The notes below the pieces were generated by a model. That model was given only the letters and a program-made list of their open reading frames with translations. It did not search any database and was not told where the DNA came from. Shown one piece after another: positions 1 to 10,604 of a stretch of DNA of 64,000 bases. Positions within the stretch are counted from its first letter, which is position 1; each line of letters begins with the position of its first letter. This stretch comes from Deinococcus deserti VCD115 (lineage in GTDB: Bacteria; Deinococcota; Deinococci; Deinococcales; Deinococcaceae). The DNA is taken from contig NC_012526.1 of the NCBI RefSeq assembly GCF_000020685.1, positions 1,900,001 through 1,964,000 of the forward strand. Direction: 5' to 3'. The translations under genes and the position numbers were made by a program.

Positions 1-333
1 GCGATCATCGCGTTTACCCGAGCCCAGGTGGACGCAGAGGGCCTGCACGCCAGCCTGCTGGGTCACGTGGGCGACGGCAACTTTCATGTGCTGTTCCATG
101 CCCGGCCCGACGACACCACAGTCTGGGCCCGTATAGAAGCGGTCTATGACCGGATGATCGCGCAGACGCTGGCCCTGGGCGGCACCTGCAGCGGCGAGCA
201 CGGGGTGGGGTTACACAAACGACGCTTCCTGGCGCAGGAACACGGCGAGGCCCTGGACCTGATGCGGGACCTCAAGATGCTGCTCGACCCACACGGGTTG
301 CTTAATCCCGGCAAGATCCTGCCGGACTGCTGA
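1..333 (+). CDS. FAD-linked oxidase, C-terminal end (glycolate oxidase/D-lactate dehydrogenase type), partial
   Basis: The reading frame is open from base 1 and ends at TGA 331-333, so only the last 110 residues are present. The piece matches the C-terminal domain of GlcD/D-lactate dehydrogenase-like flavoproteins: it has the HVGDGNFH motif near its start and the GEHGVG motif about 40 residues later, then the usual ending DPHGLLNPGKI. These enzymes oxidise 2-hydroxyacids such as glycolate or D-lactate and pass electrons to a quinone or cytochrome. The FAD-binding N-terminal domain lies outside the window, so the substrate cannot be decided here. No terminator is obvious before mutL. Confidence 0.88.
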   Translation, partial: AIIAFTRAQVDAEGLHASLLGHVGDGNFHVLFHARPDDTTVWARIEAVYDRMIAQTLALGGTCSGEHGVGLHKRRFLAQEHGEALDLMRDLKMLLDPHGLLNPGKILPDC

Positions 334-411
334 GCAGCGCCTGCGAGCGAATAAAACTCCCAGCGCAATCGTTCCAGGAACGGTGCGCTAGCCTCAGGAC
401 GGACCCTACCT

Positions 412-2064
412 ATGAAGATTCACGTCCTGCCCCCTCATGTCGCCCGCTTGATCGCCGCCGGCGAGGTGGTGTCGCGCCCGCTGGACGTGGTCCGTGAGCT
501 GCTGGACAACGCCCTGGACGCTGGGGCCACCCGGGTCGACATCGAGGTTGAGGGCGGCGGGCTTTCGCTGGTGCGGGTGCGTGACAACGGCTCGGGAATT
601 CCGGCCGACATGGTGGCCCTGGCCCCCGCCCGGCACGCGACCAGCAAGCTGGCCCCCGAGACTGACGCCGTGAACCGGGTCACGACCCTGGGCTTCCGGG
701 GTGAGGCGCTCTGGGCCGCGGCACAGGCGGGTATCCTGGAGCTGGTCACCCGCCCGGCGCAGCAGGTCGGCGCGGCGCAGGTGAGCGCTCACGGTGATCA
801 GCTCAGCGTCTCGCGCACCTCTGCCCCCGCAGGCACGACCGTGACTGTGCGGCATCTGTTTGCCCATCTGCCGGCCCGGCTGCGGACCCAGGCGACGCCC
901 GCCGCCGAGGTCCGTGAGATCACGACACTGATCGGCCGTTACGTGCTGCACCATCCGGGACTGCACTGGCGCCTTACCGTGGATGGGGAAGCGCGGCTGA
1001 CGCACGCACCGTCCGACCACCGGGGTGCGGTGGCCAGCGTCTATGGCCCGCTCAGCGCCAACCGGGTGGTCAGCCTGGAAGCTCCGGGGCTGCGCGGCGT
1101 GGTCTCCCGCCCGGAATTGACCCGGGCGCGGCGGGACCGGATGCATTTCAGTATCAACGGCCGACCCGTGGTGGCTGCACCCGAACTGGAAAAGGCGGTC
1201 ATCGAAGGGCTCGCCGAACTGATTCCGGCCGGCGTGGCACCGCTGTGCGTGCTGGATCTGACAGTCGAACCCGAGAATCAGAACCCGAACGTTCACCCGG
1301 CCAAACAGATTGTCGCGCTGGCTGATCTTGGCGCGGTAGCCGCCCAGGTCCGTGACGCGGTGGCACAGGCCATGGCGGGTCAGGTCCTGGCACGGGGTAT
1401 GCCAGCGCTGAGATCTCCCACCGAGAGCGAGGCAGCCCCACGTCAGAGCAGCTTCCCGCGCCTCACCCAGCTTGGCCTCTATCAGGACCTGTATCTGCTG
1501 GCGCAGGGAGAGGGAGACCTGTGGATCGTGGACGCCCACGCCGCTCACGAGCGCGCGCTGTATGAACAGCTGACCCGTGACCTGAGGGCAGCTCCGCCGC
1601 ATGAGCTGCCGGAGCCGGAACTCCTGCACCTGACCCCGGGCCAGCTGGCCCGGCTGCACGAACGCGGACCTGAACTGCGAAGCTGGGGGCTGACTATCGA
1701 GGACTTCGGTGCTGGTCTGGCGCGGCTGCGGACCGTGCCGGCCACCCTGGCCGCACTGCCTGTTCCCCGACTGCACGAACAGATTGTCGAGGCCGCACTC
1801 GGCGACGGCCCTGACCCTCAACGCGACGTTCTGGCGCGGCTGGCCTGCGCACCTGCCCTGAAAGCCGGCATGCTGACTCTGCAACTGGGCGAACAGGTTC
1901 TGGCCGCCCTGAGCACCTGCGAACAGCCCTGGTCGTGCCCGCACGGCCGCCCGACCACCCTGCGGCTGGCCGAACGTGATCTGGCCCATGCTTTTGGCCG
2001 ACGCGGCGTGCGTGACGTGGCGCGTGGGCGCGACACCGAACCGGCACCGGTTCCTGGCCGCTAA
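412..2064 (+). CDS. mutL: DNA mismatch repair protein MutL
   Basis: 550 residues. The N-terminal GHKL ATPase is clear: IAAGEVV at 14-20, catalytic Glu29 and Mg-binding Asn33 in RELLDNALDAGA (Asp replaces the usual Glu32), then DNGSGI and TLGFRGEAL. The C-terminal endonuclease domain is also present: DAHAAHERALYE from residue 374 is a DQHA(x)2E(x)4E motif with Gln changed to Ala, and CPHGRP lies at about 509-514. MutL couples MutS mismatch recognition to strand incision; a MutL with this motif is expected to nick DNA itself, as in bacteria without MutH. mutS is not in the window. No strong Shine-Dalgarno site precedes ATG 412; an AGGA lies about 12 nt upstream. Confidence 0.96.
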   Translation: MKIHVLPPHVARLIAAGEVVSRPLDVVRELLDNALDAGATRVDIEVEGGGLSLVRVRDNGSGIPADMVALAPARHATSKLAPETDAVNRVTTLGFRGEALWAAAQAGILELVTRPAQQVGAAQVSAHGDQLSVSRTSAPAGTTVTVRHLFAHLPARLRTQATPAAEVREITTLIGRYVLHHPGLHWRLTVDGEARLTHAPSDHRGAVASVYGPLSANRVVSLEAPGLRGVVSRPELTRARRDRMHFSINGRPVVAAPELEKAVIEGLAELIPAGVAPLCVLDLTVEPENQNPNVHPAKQIVALADLGAVAAQVRDAVAQAMAGQVLARGMPALRSPTESEAAPRQSSFPRLTQLGLYQDLYLLAQGEGDLWIVDAHAAHERALYEQLTRDLRAAPPHELPEPELLHLTPGQLARLHERGPELRSWGLTIEDFGAGLARLRTVPATLAALPVPRLHEQIVEAALGDGPDPQRDVLARLACAPALKAGMLTLQLGEQVLAALSTCEQPWSCPHGRPTTLRLAERDLAHAFGRRGVRDVARGRDTEPAPVPGR

Positions 2065-2110
2065 CACCTGCGTTCAGATTGGCCCTCTCCCCCGCCAGAG
2101 GGAGCATGAT

Positions 2111-3976
2111 ATGTGGGGGCATACAAACATGGTTGAAGTGTTGTTGCTCGGCAGATTCAGTCTGTGTGTGAATGGGCGGCCCGTCACGCTGCCCACCCGC
2201 AAGGCATTTGCATTGGTGGCGTATCTGGCTGTGGAAGGCGCAACATCCCGCGCTATGCTGGCCAGTCTGCTGTGGGGCGACACAGACGAGGAACGTGCGC
2301 GCGGCCACCTGCGACGCGAAGTGTACCGTCTGCGCCAGTCGCCCCTGGCTTCCCTTGTGGTCACGTCTCCGGATGCCGTGGCTCTTGATCCGGCAGGTCA
2401 TACCTGTGACGTAACCTGCTTTGAAGCGCAGTACCACGCCGGACAGTGCAGCTCCGCGCTGAGGCTCTGGCGAGGCGAGCTGCTCGAGGGCTTTGACCTG
2501 CGCTGTGCCGAGGGCTTCGAGCTCTGGCTGCAGCAACGCCGTGAGGCACTGGCATGCATCCATCACGGTCTCCTGGCGTCATGTGCCAGAGCCGAGGAGG
2601 AGGCCGGGCAATTGCGGACCGCGCTGGCCCTGCATCAGGAACTGCTGCGAAGTGACGAACTGGCTGAACCTCATCACCGGGAGGTTATGCGGTTACATGC
2701 CCGGCTGGGCGAGCGTGGCGCGGCCCTCCAGCAGTTTGCCCGGTTAAGGCAGGTGCTGGCTGACGAACTGGCGCTTGAGCCTCTGCCAGAAACGGTGGCC
2801 CTGGCGCGCGAGATTCTGCGGGGTACGCCCTCTCCAGCGTTGCCAGCCGCGTCTGTTCTGCCCCTGGTGGGCCGCGAACGTGAATGGGCCCAGCTGGAAG
2901 AGGCCTGGGCCCGGGGCCAGATGACCTATCTGTGTGGCGAGCCAGGAGTGGGCAAGACACGGCTGATGCTCGACTTCGTGGCGACCAAGGGAGCCTCGGT
3001 ACCCAACGATGGCCGTCCTGGCGATGTGGGTCTGCCTTACGCATCAATTGCGCGGGGACTGCGGCAACTCCTGGAACGGCAACCGGGTCTGATGAACGAA
3101 CTGGCGCCGTGGGCCCGGAGGGAACTCTCCCGCCTGTTGCCCGGCATGTGGAACGAGGTCTTGCCGCCTCTTTCCTCGCACGAGGACCGGCTCCGGCTGT
3201 TCGAGGCCGGCATGGCGCTGCTGGCCCTGGGAACCCGCGGATACGTGGCCCTGACGACCGACGACCTGCATCTGTTTGACCCCCAGAGTTTCGAGTTCGG
3301 CGCCTGCTTTACTGCTGGTCCACCGGTTCCCCCCTGGCCACCTCTGCGCGTGCTGGCCACCTTTCAGCGCCGTGAGCTGCCGGACGCCGCGTGGGAGGCA
3401 GTGCAGACCCAGGTCGAGCGGGGCGCCGCCGCTCTGATTGAGGTTCAGCCACTGTCATGCACGGCACTGGCTGATCTGCTGCGCGGACTGGGCCTGCCGG
3501 AAGCGCAGGCGACAGAGCTGTCTGTTCCGCTGCACCGCTATACCGGTGGCAACCCACTGTTTGCTCTGGAAACGGCGCGGTATCTGATGGACCAGGGACA
3601 GCTGATTCACGGGCTGACCTCACACATGCTCCCACCCCGGCAGACCGGAGCCATTATCCGGCGCCGGCTCGACAGCCTGCCGGCAGGAGCGCTCCGGCTG
3701 GCGCAGGTGGCCGCTGTGGCAGACAGGGCATTCAGCCTGGAGCTGGCTGGACGGGTCCTGAACACCGAGGCACTGACGCTGACCCCCGATCTGCAGGCAC
3801 TGGAACAGGCAGGGCTGTGGCAGGGTGAGCGCTTTGCCTACGACCTGCTCCGTGTCTCTGTCCTGGCCGGGCTGCCCGTCGCCAGCCGGCGCCTCCTGCA
3901 AACCCGGGTCCTGTCTGCCCTGCATGAGGACCCTGCTCAGCGCGCTGCCCAGAACGAGCTCCGGCTGGCGCCGTAA
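2111..3976 (+). CDS. BTAD/SARP-type transcriptional regulator with P-loop NTPase domain
   Basis: 621 residues from ATG 2111, chosen because GAGGGAG lies about 7 nt upstream; ATG 2129 is an alternative. Residues 1-95 resemble the winged-helix DNA-binding domain of SARP/AfsR-like activators, and about 100-245 the helical bacterial transcriptional activator domain. A P-loop GEPGVGKT lies at 276-283, with a Walker-B-like stretch ending in DDLH about residue 380, so it is a STAND-type NTPase. Family members of this architecture often continue into TPR repeats; this one stops soon after the NTPase module, so it is either a short form or has lost its sensor region. The target genes are unknown. The downstream exported-protein genes may be linked but lie 198 nt away. 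Confidence 0.8.
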   Translation: MWGHTNMVEVLLLGRFSLCVNGRPVTLPTRKAFALVAYLAVEGATSRAMLASLLWGDTDEERARGHLRREVYRLRQSPLASLVVTSPDAVALDPAGHTCDVTCFEAQYHAGQCSSALRLWRGELLEGFDLRCAEGFELWLQQRREALACIHHGLLASCARAEEEAGQLRTALALHQELLRSDELAEPHHREVMRLHARLGERGAALQQFARLRQVLADELALEPLPETVALAREILRGTPSPALPAASVLPLVGREREWAQLEEAWARGQMTYLCGEPGVGKTRLMLDFVATKGASVPNDGRPGDVGLPYASIARGLRQLLERQPGLMNELAPWARRELSRLLPGMWNEVLPPLSSHEDRLRLFEAGMALLALGTRGYVALTTDDLHLFDPQSFEFGACFTAGPPVPPWPPLRVLATFQRRELPDAAWEAVQTQVERGAAALIEVQPLSCTALADLLRGLGLPEAQATELSVPLHRYTGGNPLFALETARYLMDQGQLIHGLTSHMLPPRQTGAIIRRRLDSLPAGALRLAQVAAVADRAFSLELAGRVLNTEALTLTPDLQALEQAGLWQGERFAYDLLRVSVLAGLPVASRRLLQTRVLSALHEDPAQRAAQNELRLAP

Positions 3977-4174
3977 GGGGCCCCACAGGAACGCATCTGC
4001 CCTGATTTCCCAGAACCGGCGCCATGCAGGTCCTGAAGCCCGGAGCAGTGGTCCCGGGACTGCCCCTTCTGACCACTCAACTCTGCCAGTCCCGGCTTTG
4101 CCACGCTGTTGCCACGCACATATTCCTAAGCTGCCTTCTGTCCCCGCAAGCTCGTTCCAGGGAGAGGTGCAAGA

Positions 4175-4873
4175 ATGATTCAGCAAGGGAAACGCAGGGC
4201 CGTTCTGGGTGTGCTGGTGCTGGGCATGGCACTGGCTCAGAGTCAAAACAGCTGGACTGTGGTTATCAATGGTCGGCCTGCCCCGGGACGGGCCATCGTG
4301 GTAGACGGCAAGACATACGTGCCTCTGGACGCGTTGCGTGCCGTTGGCGTCACAGCGGCCACCGCGCAGGGCACCCTGAACCTGACCCTGCCTGGCGCAG
4401 CGCGCCCGGCCACCACACCTCAGGCGCCTGGCGGTGCCAATCAGGTAGCGGCTGTCGAGGGCTGCATCGGGGATCAGCTGTTCAACGGCGTCTTGAGGCT
4501 GCGGGTGCAGAAGGTCGAGGACCTGGGACGGCAGTGGGGCGTGACCGTCGAGGTGCGCAACGGCACCAGCAAGCGAATCAGCACCACGGCCGCCACGGGA
4601 ATCGACATTTACAGCGAGGAGCTCAGCCTGGCCACCACTGACGGCAACACGCTGACCCATTCCAGCGCCGGGGACGCCTGGTCGCTGGCCATCCGGCAGG
4701 CCCTGCCCCCGGGCGGAGGCTTCGTGGTCCGCAAGGAGTTCGAGAAACGCGGCGAGGGGAAGCCACAGAAACTCGTGTTTGTGCTTGATCCCAGGTCCAA
4801 AGGCCGGGACACCTCGCTGCGCTACACCGTCGCCGACCCCAGCTTCCGCGTGCGGCTTGATTGCCAGCGTTAA
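4175..4873 (+). CDS. Exported protein with copper-amine-oxidase-like N-terminal (stalk) domain
   Basis: 232 residues. ATG 4175 is preceded by GGGAGAGG. The first 21 residues look like a signal peptide (basic start, hydrophobic core, then Ala-Gln). Residues of about 27-70 match the copper amine oxidase N-terminal-like fold (PF07833), with VINGRP and DGKTYVPLDALRAVGV; this is a cell-envelope module with no catalytic role of its own. The rest, including two Cys residues, is not recognised. The function is unknown; it is probably periplasmic or attached to the cell surface. The 198 nt upstream hold no other gene. The next gene also encodes an exported protein and starts 90 nt downstream. Confidence 0.7.
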   Translation: MIQQGKRRAVLGVLVLGMALAQSQNSWTVVINGRPAPGRAIVVDGKTYVPLDALRAVGVTAATAQGTLNLTLPGAARPATTPQAPGGANQVAAVEGCIGDQLFNGVLRLRVQKVEDLGRQWGVTVEVRNGTSKRISTTAATGIDIYSEELSLATTDGNTLTHSSAGDAWSLAIRQALPPGGGFVVRKEFEKRGEGKPQKLVFVLDPRSKGRDTSLRYTVADPSFRVRLDCQR

Positions 4874-4963
4874 AACCGTGATCAATAACAGGATTCCTGC
4901 TTTGGGCGCAGGATGCCCTGCTCAGCGTTATGTGCCGCCCCCTGGAGTTTCTGGAGGATTCCA

Positions 4964-6652
4964 ATGACTAAACCTTCCTCTTGCGCCCAGTCCCTCCCAG
5001 CCTCGGTTCACGCCACATGGACGCGACGGGCAACGTGTGTCATGGTCCTGGCTTCGTTCCTGCATTCGTGGGGCGGTGCCCAGGTGCGGCCGCTGCCGGT
5101 GCAACCCATTCAACCGATGCGCCCGGCACCTGTCATCATCCAGCCGCTGCGGCCGCTTCCCACGACTCTGCGCCAGCTCGATCAGCTTCCCCGGGCAGAG
5201 CTGATGAACATGATCACACTGGCCAATATTCAGTTCACGCAGATTCCCCGGCCTACCTTGATTATTCCGCTCCTGCTGCCGCCCATTACTAGGGTCGGAC
5301 CAGCTACACAGGTGGTTCAGGACACGCCGGACGGACAGGTAGCTTGCTCCGTTCAGCGCTACAGCCTGCGTGCCGCGCCGCCCGAACATGCCATGAAAAC
5401 ACTGGACCAGGACAAGCTGTGGGTGGGCTCGCTGGTCAGGACCGCTGGCCTGGAACTTGGCAGCATGACTGCTATCAACATTCCCGAAGACCGGCGCAAC
5501 CCCTACCGCGTGACCTCAGCACTGTCCACCGTGTCCGGTTCAGCTACCATTGCCCCCAACCAGACCGCCTATAACTTGGCTGCAGCAGCCGTGCGTCAGG
5601 GTATGGTCGGCAACCCCTTCGGGTCTACCGTCCGCTACGAGATCACCGAGCAGAGCAGCGCCGAAACGTCTGCCCTGAAGCTGGGCCTGAAAGCCGGCGG
5701 TATCGGCTACAGCGTCAAGGCAGCTGGCAGCCTCAGCAGTGAAAACCGTCAGAACCGCGTGTCGGCCGCCTTCGTTCAGAATGCCTTCACCATGAACGCG
5801 GACCTGGGTGGACGCTCGGCCACCGAAGCTTTCCTGAAGAATCCCACTGCTGAAGATCTGGCGGCGGTGACCAGCCCAGGCAGTCCTGCGGCCTACATCG
5901 ACTCGATCACTTATGGCCGGCTGCTCTTTGTCGAAATGACCAGCAGCTACACCTCACAGCAGATGAAGGCCGCTCTCGACGCCTCCTATTCCGGGGTCAG
6001 CGCCAGCGCTCAGGCCGAATCACAGAAGGTGCTCAGCGACAGCCGCTTCAACGTGTACGCCGCTGGCGGCAGCGAGCAGGCTGTCGTGGACCTGATCCGT
6101 ACCCAGAAACTGGCCCAATATTTCAGGGACACGTCTGACCCGCGTACCCTGGTGCCTATCAGCTTTACAGCCCGCAACTTCACGGACGGGACCTACGCCG
6201 CGTCTTCTACTACAGGCGAATTCGCCGAATCAGTCTGTAACCCCAACAGCGTGAAGGCCTGGGTGCGCGTGTCATACCGCTCTATCGAACCGGAAGACAG
6301 CAAATACGATGACGTGTTTGGCGAAGTTGCCCTGGACGGAACGGGTATCTGGAGCCTGGGCTCCGGCAACCGGGTAGACCTGTATAAAGGTCAGACTCTG
6401 AACCTGTACCGTGCTGCGCAGCCCCTGACACTGAATTATGGGCAGGCCCGCACCATGACCCTGACGGGCCGCCTGATGGACTGGGACGCAGGCTCTCCGA
6501 ACGATGTGATCGGCGTCTGGAACGAGGCCATAGATCTGAGAGCCGTAGCAGAAGAACTTAAGTCCACCGATCTGGTCCGACGTGAGTTCCGCAAACGCGG
6601 GGAGGCTGACGCCGATGGAGTCATGATCGTGGAGTTCAGCCGCAACAATTGA
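4964..6652 (+). CDS. Exported protein of unknown function
   Basis: 562 residues from ATG 4964, chosen over in-frame ATG 4913 because CTGGAGGA lies just upstream and because this start gives a normal signal peptide (basic stretch, hydrophobic core to about residue 40, cut after GGAQ). A Pro/Arg-rich linker rich in RPLP and QPI follows. The central part is Ser/Thr/Ala-rich and well structured, without a family I recognise. The C-terminus (LVRREFRKRGE) resembles a stretch of the preceding gene (VVRKEFEKRGE), which may reflect a shared beta-rich module or chance. It is followed directly by a terminator. Confidence 0.65.
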   Translation: MTKPSSCAQSLPASVHATWTRRATCVMVLASFLHSWGGAQVRPLPVQPIQPMRPAPVIIQPLRPLPTTLRQLDQLPRAELMNMITLANIQFTQIPRPTLIIPLLLPPITRVGPATQVVQDTPDGQVACSVQRYSLRAAPPEHAMKTLDQDKLWVGSLVRTAGLELGSMTAINIPEDRRNPYRVTSALSTVSGSATIAPNQTAYNLAAAAVRQGMVGNPFGSTVRYEITEQSSAETSALKLGLKAGGIGYSVKAAGSLSSENRQNRVSAAFVQNAFTMNADLGGRSATEAFLKNPTAEDLAAVTSPGSPAAYIDSITYGRLLFVEMTSSYTSQQMKAALDASYSGVSASAQAESQKVLSDSRFNVYAAGGSEQAVVDLIRTQKLAQYFRDTSDPRTLVPISFTARNFTDGTYAASSTTGEFAESVCNPNSVKAWVRVSYRSIEPEDSKYDDVFGEVALDGTGIWSLGSGNRVDLYKGQTLNLYRAAQPLTLNYGQARTMTLTGRLMDWDAGSPNDVIGVWNEAIDLRAVAEELKSTDLVRREFRKRGEADADGVMIVEFSRNN

Positions 6653-6665
6653 GCCCAATAGGAAG

Positions 6666-6697
6666 GGGCGTGGGGCGATGACCGTCCCACGCCCTTT
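6666..6697 (+). terminator. Rho-independent terminator after the exported protein gene
   Basis: GGGCGTGGG at 6666-6674 pairs with CCCACGCCC at 6686-6694 and is followed by TTT. The T-run runs into the TATCCT -10 box (6697-6702) of gltX, so termination and the next promoter overlap. Confidence 0.7.
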
Positions 6698-6709
6698 ATC
6701 CTGTGCCTC

Positions 6710-8149
<1,440 letters not shown>

Positions 8150-8182
8150 GCCCGGAAAGCGCCGATGCCACCCCCGGGCGCG

Positions 8183-8188
8183 TAGAAT
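8183..8188 (+). promoter_or_regulatory. -10 box of the mutase-subunit promoter
   Basis: TAGAAT lies 30 nt before ATG 8219, leaving room for a short leader that carries AGGAGG at 8205-8210. This is one of the minority of genes here with a conventional ribosome-binding site. Confidence 0.5.
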
Positions 8189-8218
8189 GCACCAAACGCT
8201 CGTTAGGAGGAATCACGA

Positions 8219-8638
8219 ATGGAAGATCGCCGCATCAGGGTTCTGATCGCCAAACCCGGCATGGACGGCCATGACCGGGGCGCCAAGGTGGTGGCCCGCG
8301 CGCTGCGTGACGCGGGAATGGAAGTCATTTACACGGGGCTGCGCCAGACAGCAGACATGATTGTCAACGCTGCGGTGCAGGAAGACGTGGACGCCATTGG
8401 CCTGAGCGTGCTCTCAGGCGCGCACATGCATTACTTCCGCGAAGTTATGGCGCTGCTGCGCGAAAAGGGTGTCGACGACATCATTGTGTTTGGTGGCGGC
8501 ATCATTCCTGATCAGGACCTGCCGCAGCTCAAGGAATGGGGTGTAGGTAAGGTATTCACACCTGGCGCCAGCACCCAGGACGCAGCGGAATACCTGCGCA
8601 CCGAAGTGCAGCGCCGCTGGCAGGCGCAGGGCTCCTGA
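8219..8638 (+). CDS. Cobalamin-binding small subunit of a methylmalonyl-CoA mutase-type enzyme
   Basis: 139 residues, equal to a free-standing B12-binding domain. It contains the full cobalamin signature: DGHDRG at residues 16-21 (DxHxxG, His18 being the lower axial ligand), then SVLSGAH and GGGIIP. Such subunits work with a separate catalytic alpha subunit of methylmalonyl-CoA mutase or a related acyl-CoA mutase to interconvert methylmalonyl-CoA and succinyl-CoA. No alpha subunit or MeaB chaperone gene is adjacent, so the partner must be elsewhere. AGGAGG lies 8 nt upstream of the ATG. Confidence 0.9.
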   Translation: MEDRRIRVLIAKPGMDGHDRGAKVVARALRDAGMEVIYTGLRQTADMIVNAAVQEDVDAIGLSVLSGAHMHYFREVMALLREKGVDDIIVFGGGIIPDQDLPQLKEWGVGKVFTPGASTQDAAEYLRTEVQRRWQAQGS

Positions 8639-8687
8639 GCCCCTGGCGTCTGCAGTGCCAGCCTCCCTGTCATGACTGTCATTCCGC

Positions 8688-9890
8688 ATGACTGAAACGG
8701 CCCCAGCCAGCGCCACCGCCCGGTCTACAGCCGGGCAGCTGTTCCCACTGTACGGAGCGCAGGCGCTGGCTACTGGGGCAACCACGGTCAGTACAATTCT
8801 GTCCAGCGTGATTATGAGCGGGCTTGGCCGCGAGGACCTCAGCGGCCTGCCCGCCACGCTGATCAGTTCAGCGGCAGCCCTTTCGGCGGGGATGTTCGGG
8901 GCATTGATGCTGTCGCGCGGACGGCGTTTCGGTCTGACCACTGCCTTCGTCCTGGGGGTCAGTGGCGCCGTGACCGGCTTTCTGGGCGCGCGTGCCGGGC
9001 TGGTGCCGGTGTTCCTGATGGGCGCTGCACTGATGGGAGCTGCGCAGGGTGGGTACCAGCAGGCGCGCTACGCCGCCGCCGAGTGTGTTGCCCCCGAACG
9101 GCGGGGCTCAGCTTTGGGTCTGTTGATGCTGATGAGCGTCGTGGGTTCCCTGTTGATTACAGGTGCCTCCTCGGCGGTAGAGCAACTGGGCGAGCGGCTG
9201 GGCACCACCGCCGAGATCGCCGGGTGGCTGGTCGCGGCCGCACTTCTGTCTGTTGCCGCGGTCCTGATGAGGGCGTGGACCCCTCCAGCCACCCGGGAGC
9301 CACTGCCAGTCCGTTCGAGCCGTCCACCCCTTCGGGAAACGTTCTCTATCGCGGGGGTACGCAGTGCAGCGCTGGGCCTGGCGACCGCCCAGGGGGTCAT
9401 GGTGACCCTGATGAGCCTGACCCCGCTGCGGGCCCATCATGCTGGGGTGGATCATGCCGGAGTGGCCGGGCTGATCAGCGCGCATATTGCCGGGATGTTT
9501 GGGTTTGGCTGGTTAACTGGTCCGCTGGTCGACCGCCTGGGCATGCGCTTTGGCTACGCTACAGGTGCCGCGCTGCTGGTCGCCGCGGCGCTCAGTGCCC
9601 TGGGCCCTGGCACCGCCTGGCTGGGGGCCAGCATGTTTCTGCTGGGATTGGGCTGGAACCTGGTTTTTGTAAGTGGCAGCCGGTTCCTGACCCGTTACCC
9701 GGCTGCGCAGGGGGTGACTGACAGTCTGGGGTACGTGGCCTCCGGGACGGGGACCCTGCTGGGCGGCCTGCTGATTGCCCGCGCCGGTTTTCCGGCCCTG
9801 GCCCTGACCTGCGCAGTTCTTTCGCTGCTGCCCCTTCTGAGTGCGTGGCGCTCCGGGAAGAGACGCGAGGTGTCGTCGGTCCAGCCCTGA
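8688..9890 (+). CDS. MFS transporter
   Basis: 400 residues with about 12 hydrophobic segments and a charged central linker near residues 200-215, the normal outline of a 12-TM major facilitator. The substrate cannot be read from the sequence. The start at ATG 8688 has neither a clear Shine-Dalgarno nor a TAnnnT box and is less certain. The gene ends at a good terminator (9939-9977). Confidence 0.8.
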   Translation: MTETAPASATARSTAGQLFPLYGAQALATGATTVSTILSSVIMSGLGREDLSGLPATLISSAAALSAGMFGALMLSRGRRFGLTTAFVLGVSGAVTGFLGARAGLVPVFLMGAALMGAAQGGYQQARYAAAECVAPERRGSALGLLMLMSVVGSLLITGASSAVEQLGERLGTTAEIAGWLVAAALLSVAAVLMRAWTPPATREPLPVRSSRPPLRETFSIAGVRSAALGLATAQGVMVTLMSLTPLRAHHAGVDHAGVAGLISAHIAGMFGFGWLTGPLVDRLGMRFGYATGAALLVAAALSALGPGTAWLGASMFLLGLGWNLVFVSGSRFLTRYPAAQGVTDSLGYVASGTGTLLGGLLIARAGFPALALTCAVLSLLPLLSAWRSGKRREVSSVQP

Positions 9891-9938
9891 GCCCCGGTGC
9901 CGTCCGGTCTATACCGGCAGCTCCATCCTCCCCGATGC

Positions 9939-9977
9939 ATCCGGCCGACAGCATTTTGCGTGTCAGCCGGATTTTTT
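9939..9977 (+). terminator. Rho-independent terminator after the MFS gene
   Basis: ATCCGGC (9939-9945) pairs with GCCGGAT (9966-9972), and inside it GACA (9947-9950) pairs with TGTC (9961-9964). The stem is followed by five further Ts. Confidence 0.75.
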
Positions 9978-10146
9978 AGTGATGGTGCGCGGCGGGGCCA
10001 CAGGTCAGGCGGGCGCCGCTTTGAATTCTCCTCACGCGTTTCGGATTTTCCGGATGTACTTGTGGGATGGCAGCTGAAGCCTCAACCTTCAGCGTCTGGC
10101 ATATCTCAGCTCGCACCAGTCTTCTCGTCTCCAGGAGATCTGCACC

Positions 10147-10152
10147 TATAAT
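10147..10152 (+). promoter_or_regulatory. Consensus TATAAT box upstream of the damaged ORF
   Basis: A perfect TATAAT at 10147-10152, rare in this GC-rich sequence. GAAAGG (10165-10170) and GTG 10182 follow. No good -35 hexamer is visible at the expected spacing (TTCTCG at 10122-10127 at best). Confidence 0.4.
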
Positions 10153-10181
10153 TAACTTTGTTCTGAAAGGCCGCTGGCACG

Positions 10182-10473
10182 GTGAAATTTCTGATCAAGA
10201 CCGCTGTTTCAGAGGCAAGGAATCGACAGCGGTCACACCGGCCTGCAAAGCGGCGACGAAGTCACAGTGAGCTTCAAAGTGGGCCATCACATGCTGCGCC
10301 GCCACTCCACCCAGACCTGGGGGCGCTACAGCCTGGAAGGTTTGCCCAATGACACTTTCATTCTGACCAGCTTTCTGAGGCGCGGCGGCGTCACAGGACA
10401 CGACGTGCTGCCCGACGAGGACGATCAGGAATGGGGCGGCGAGATCATATCTATAGAGGGCGGCATAAGTTGA
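10182..10473 (+). pseudogene. Probable frameshifted small gene, unknown
   Basis: GTG 10182 opens a frame that begins VKFLIKTAVSEARN, behind a TATAAT box and GAAAGG, but it soon turns into Arg/Pro-rich low-complexity sequence and stops. A second frame, open from 10195 to TAA/TGA at 10471-10473, reads like real protein (LQSGDEVTVSFKVGHHM, later TWGRYSLEGLPNDTFIL) but has no good start of its own; GTG 10267 is the nearest. Together they suggest one protein of about 95 residues split by a frameshift near 10215-10225. The family is not recognised. If the shift is a sequencing error, the gene is intact. Confidence 0.35.
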
Positions 10474-10604
10474 CACCTAATTTGAGGCAACTGAGGATCA
10501 CCAAGCGCTGGCCACTGCCTCCTGGCAGTGAGATAAATTGTCACTGTTGTCCACCCTGCTTGATATGAGGCAGCACCACCTGTATGGCGGGGTTACCATG
10601 ACCT

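Noticed and set aside
406..2067. 553-codon open frame on the minus strand opposite mutL
   Set aside because: Mirror frame of a GC-rich gene; no family features, and mutL is certain on the plus strand. The same applies to the long minus frames opposite asd (16002-17225), purH (42036-43451), gabD (50359-51954) and tamB.
8672..8695. Seven-codon ORF overlapping the MFS start, as a possible third coupled leader
   Set aside because: No -10 box at the leaderless spacing and no GTGA junction; too short to support.
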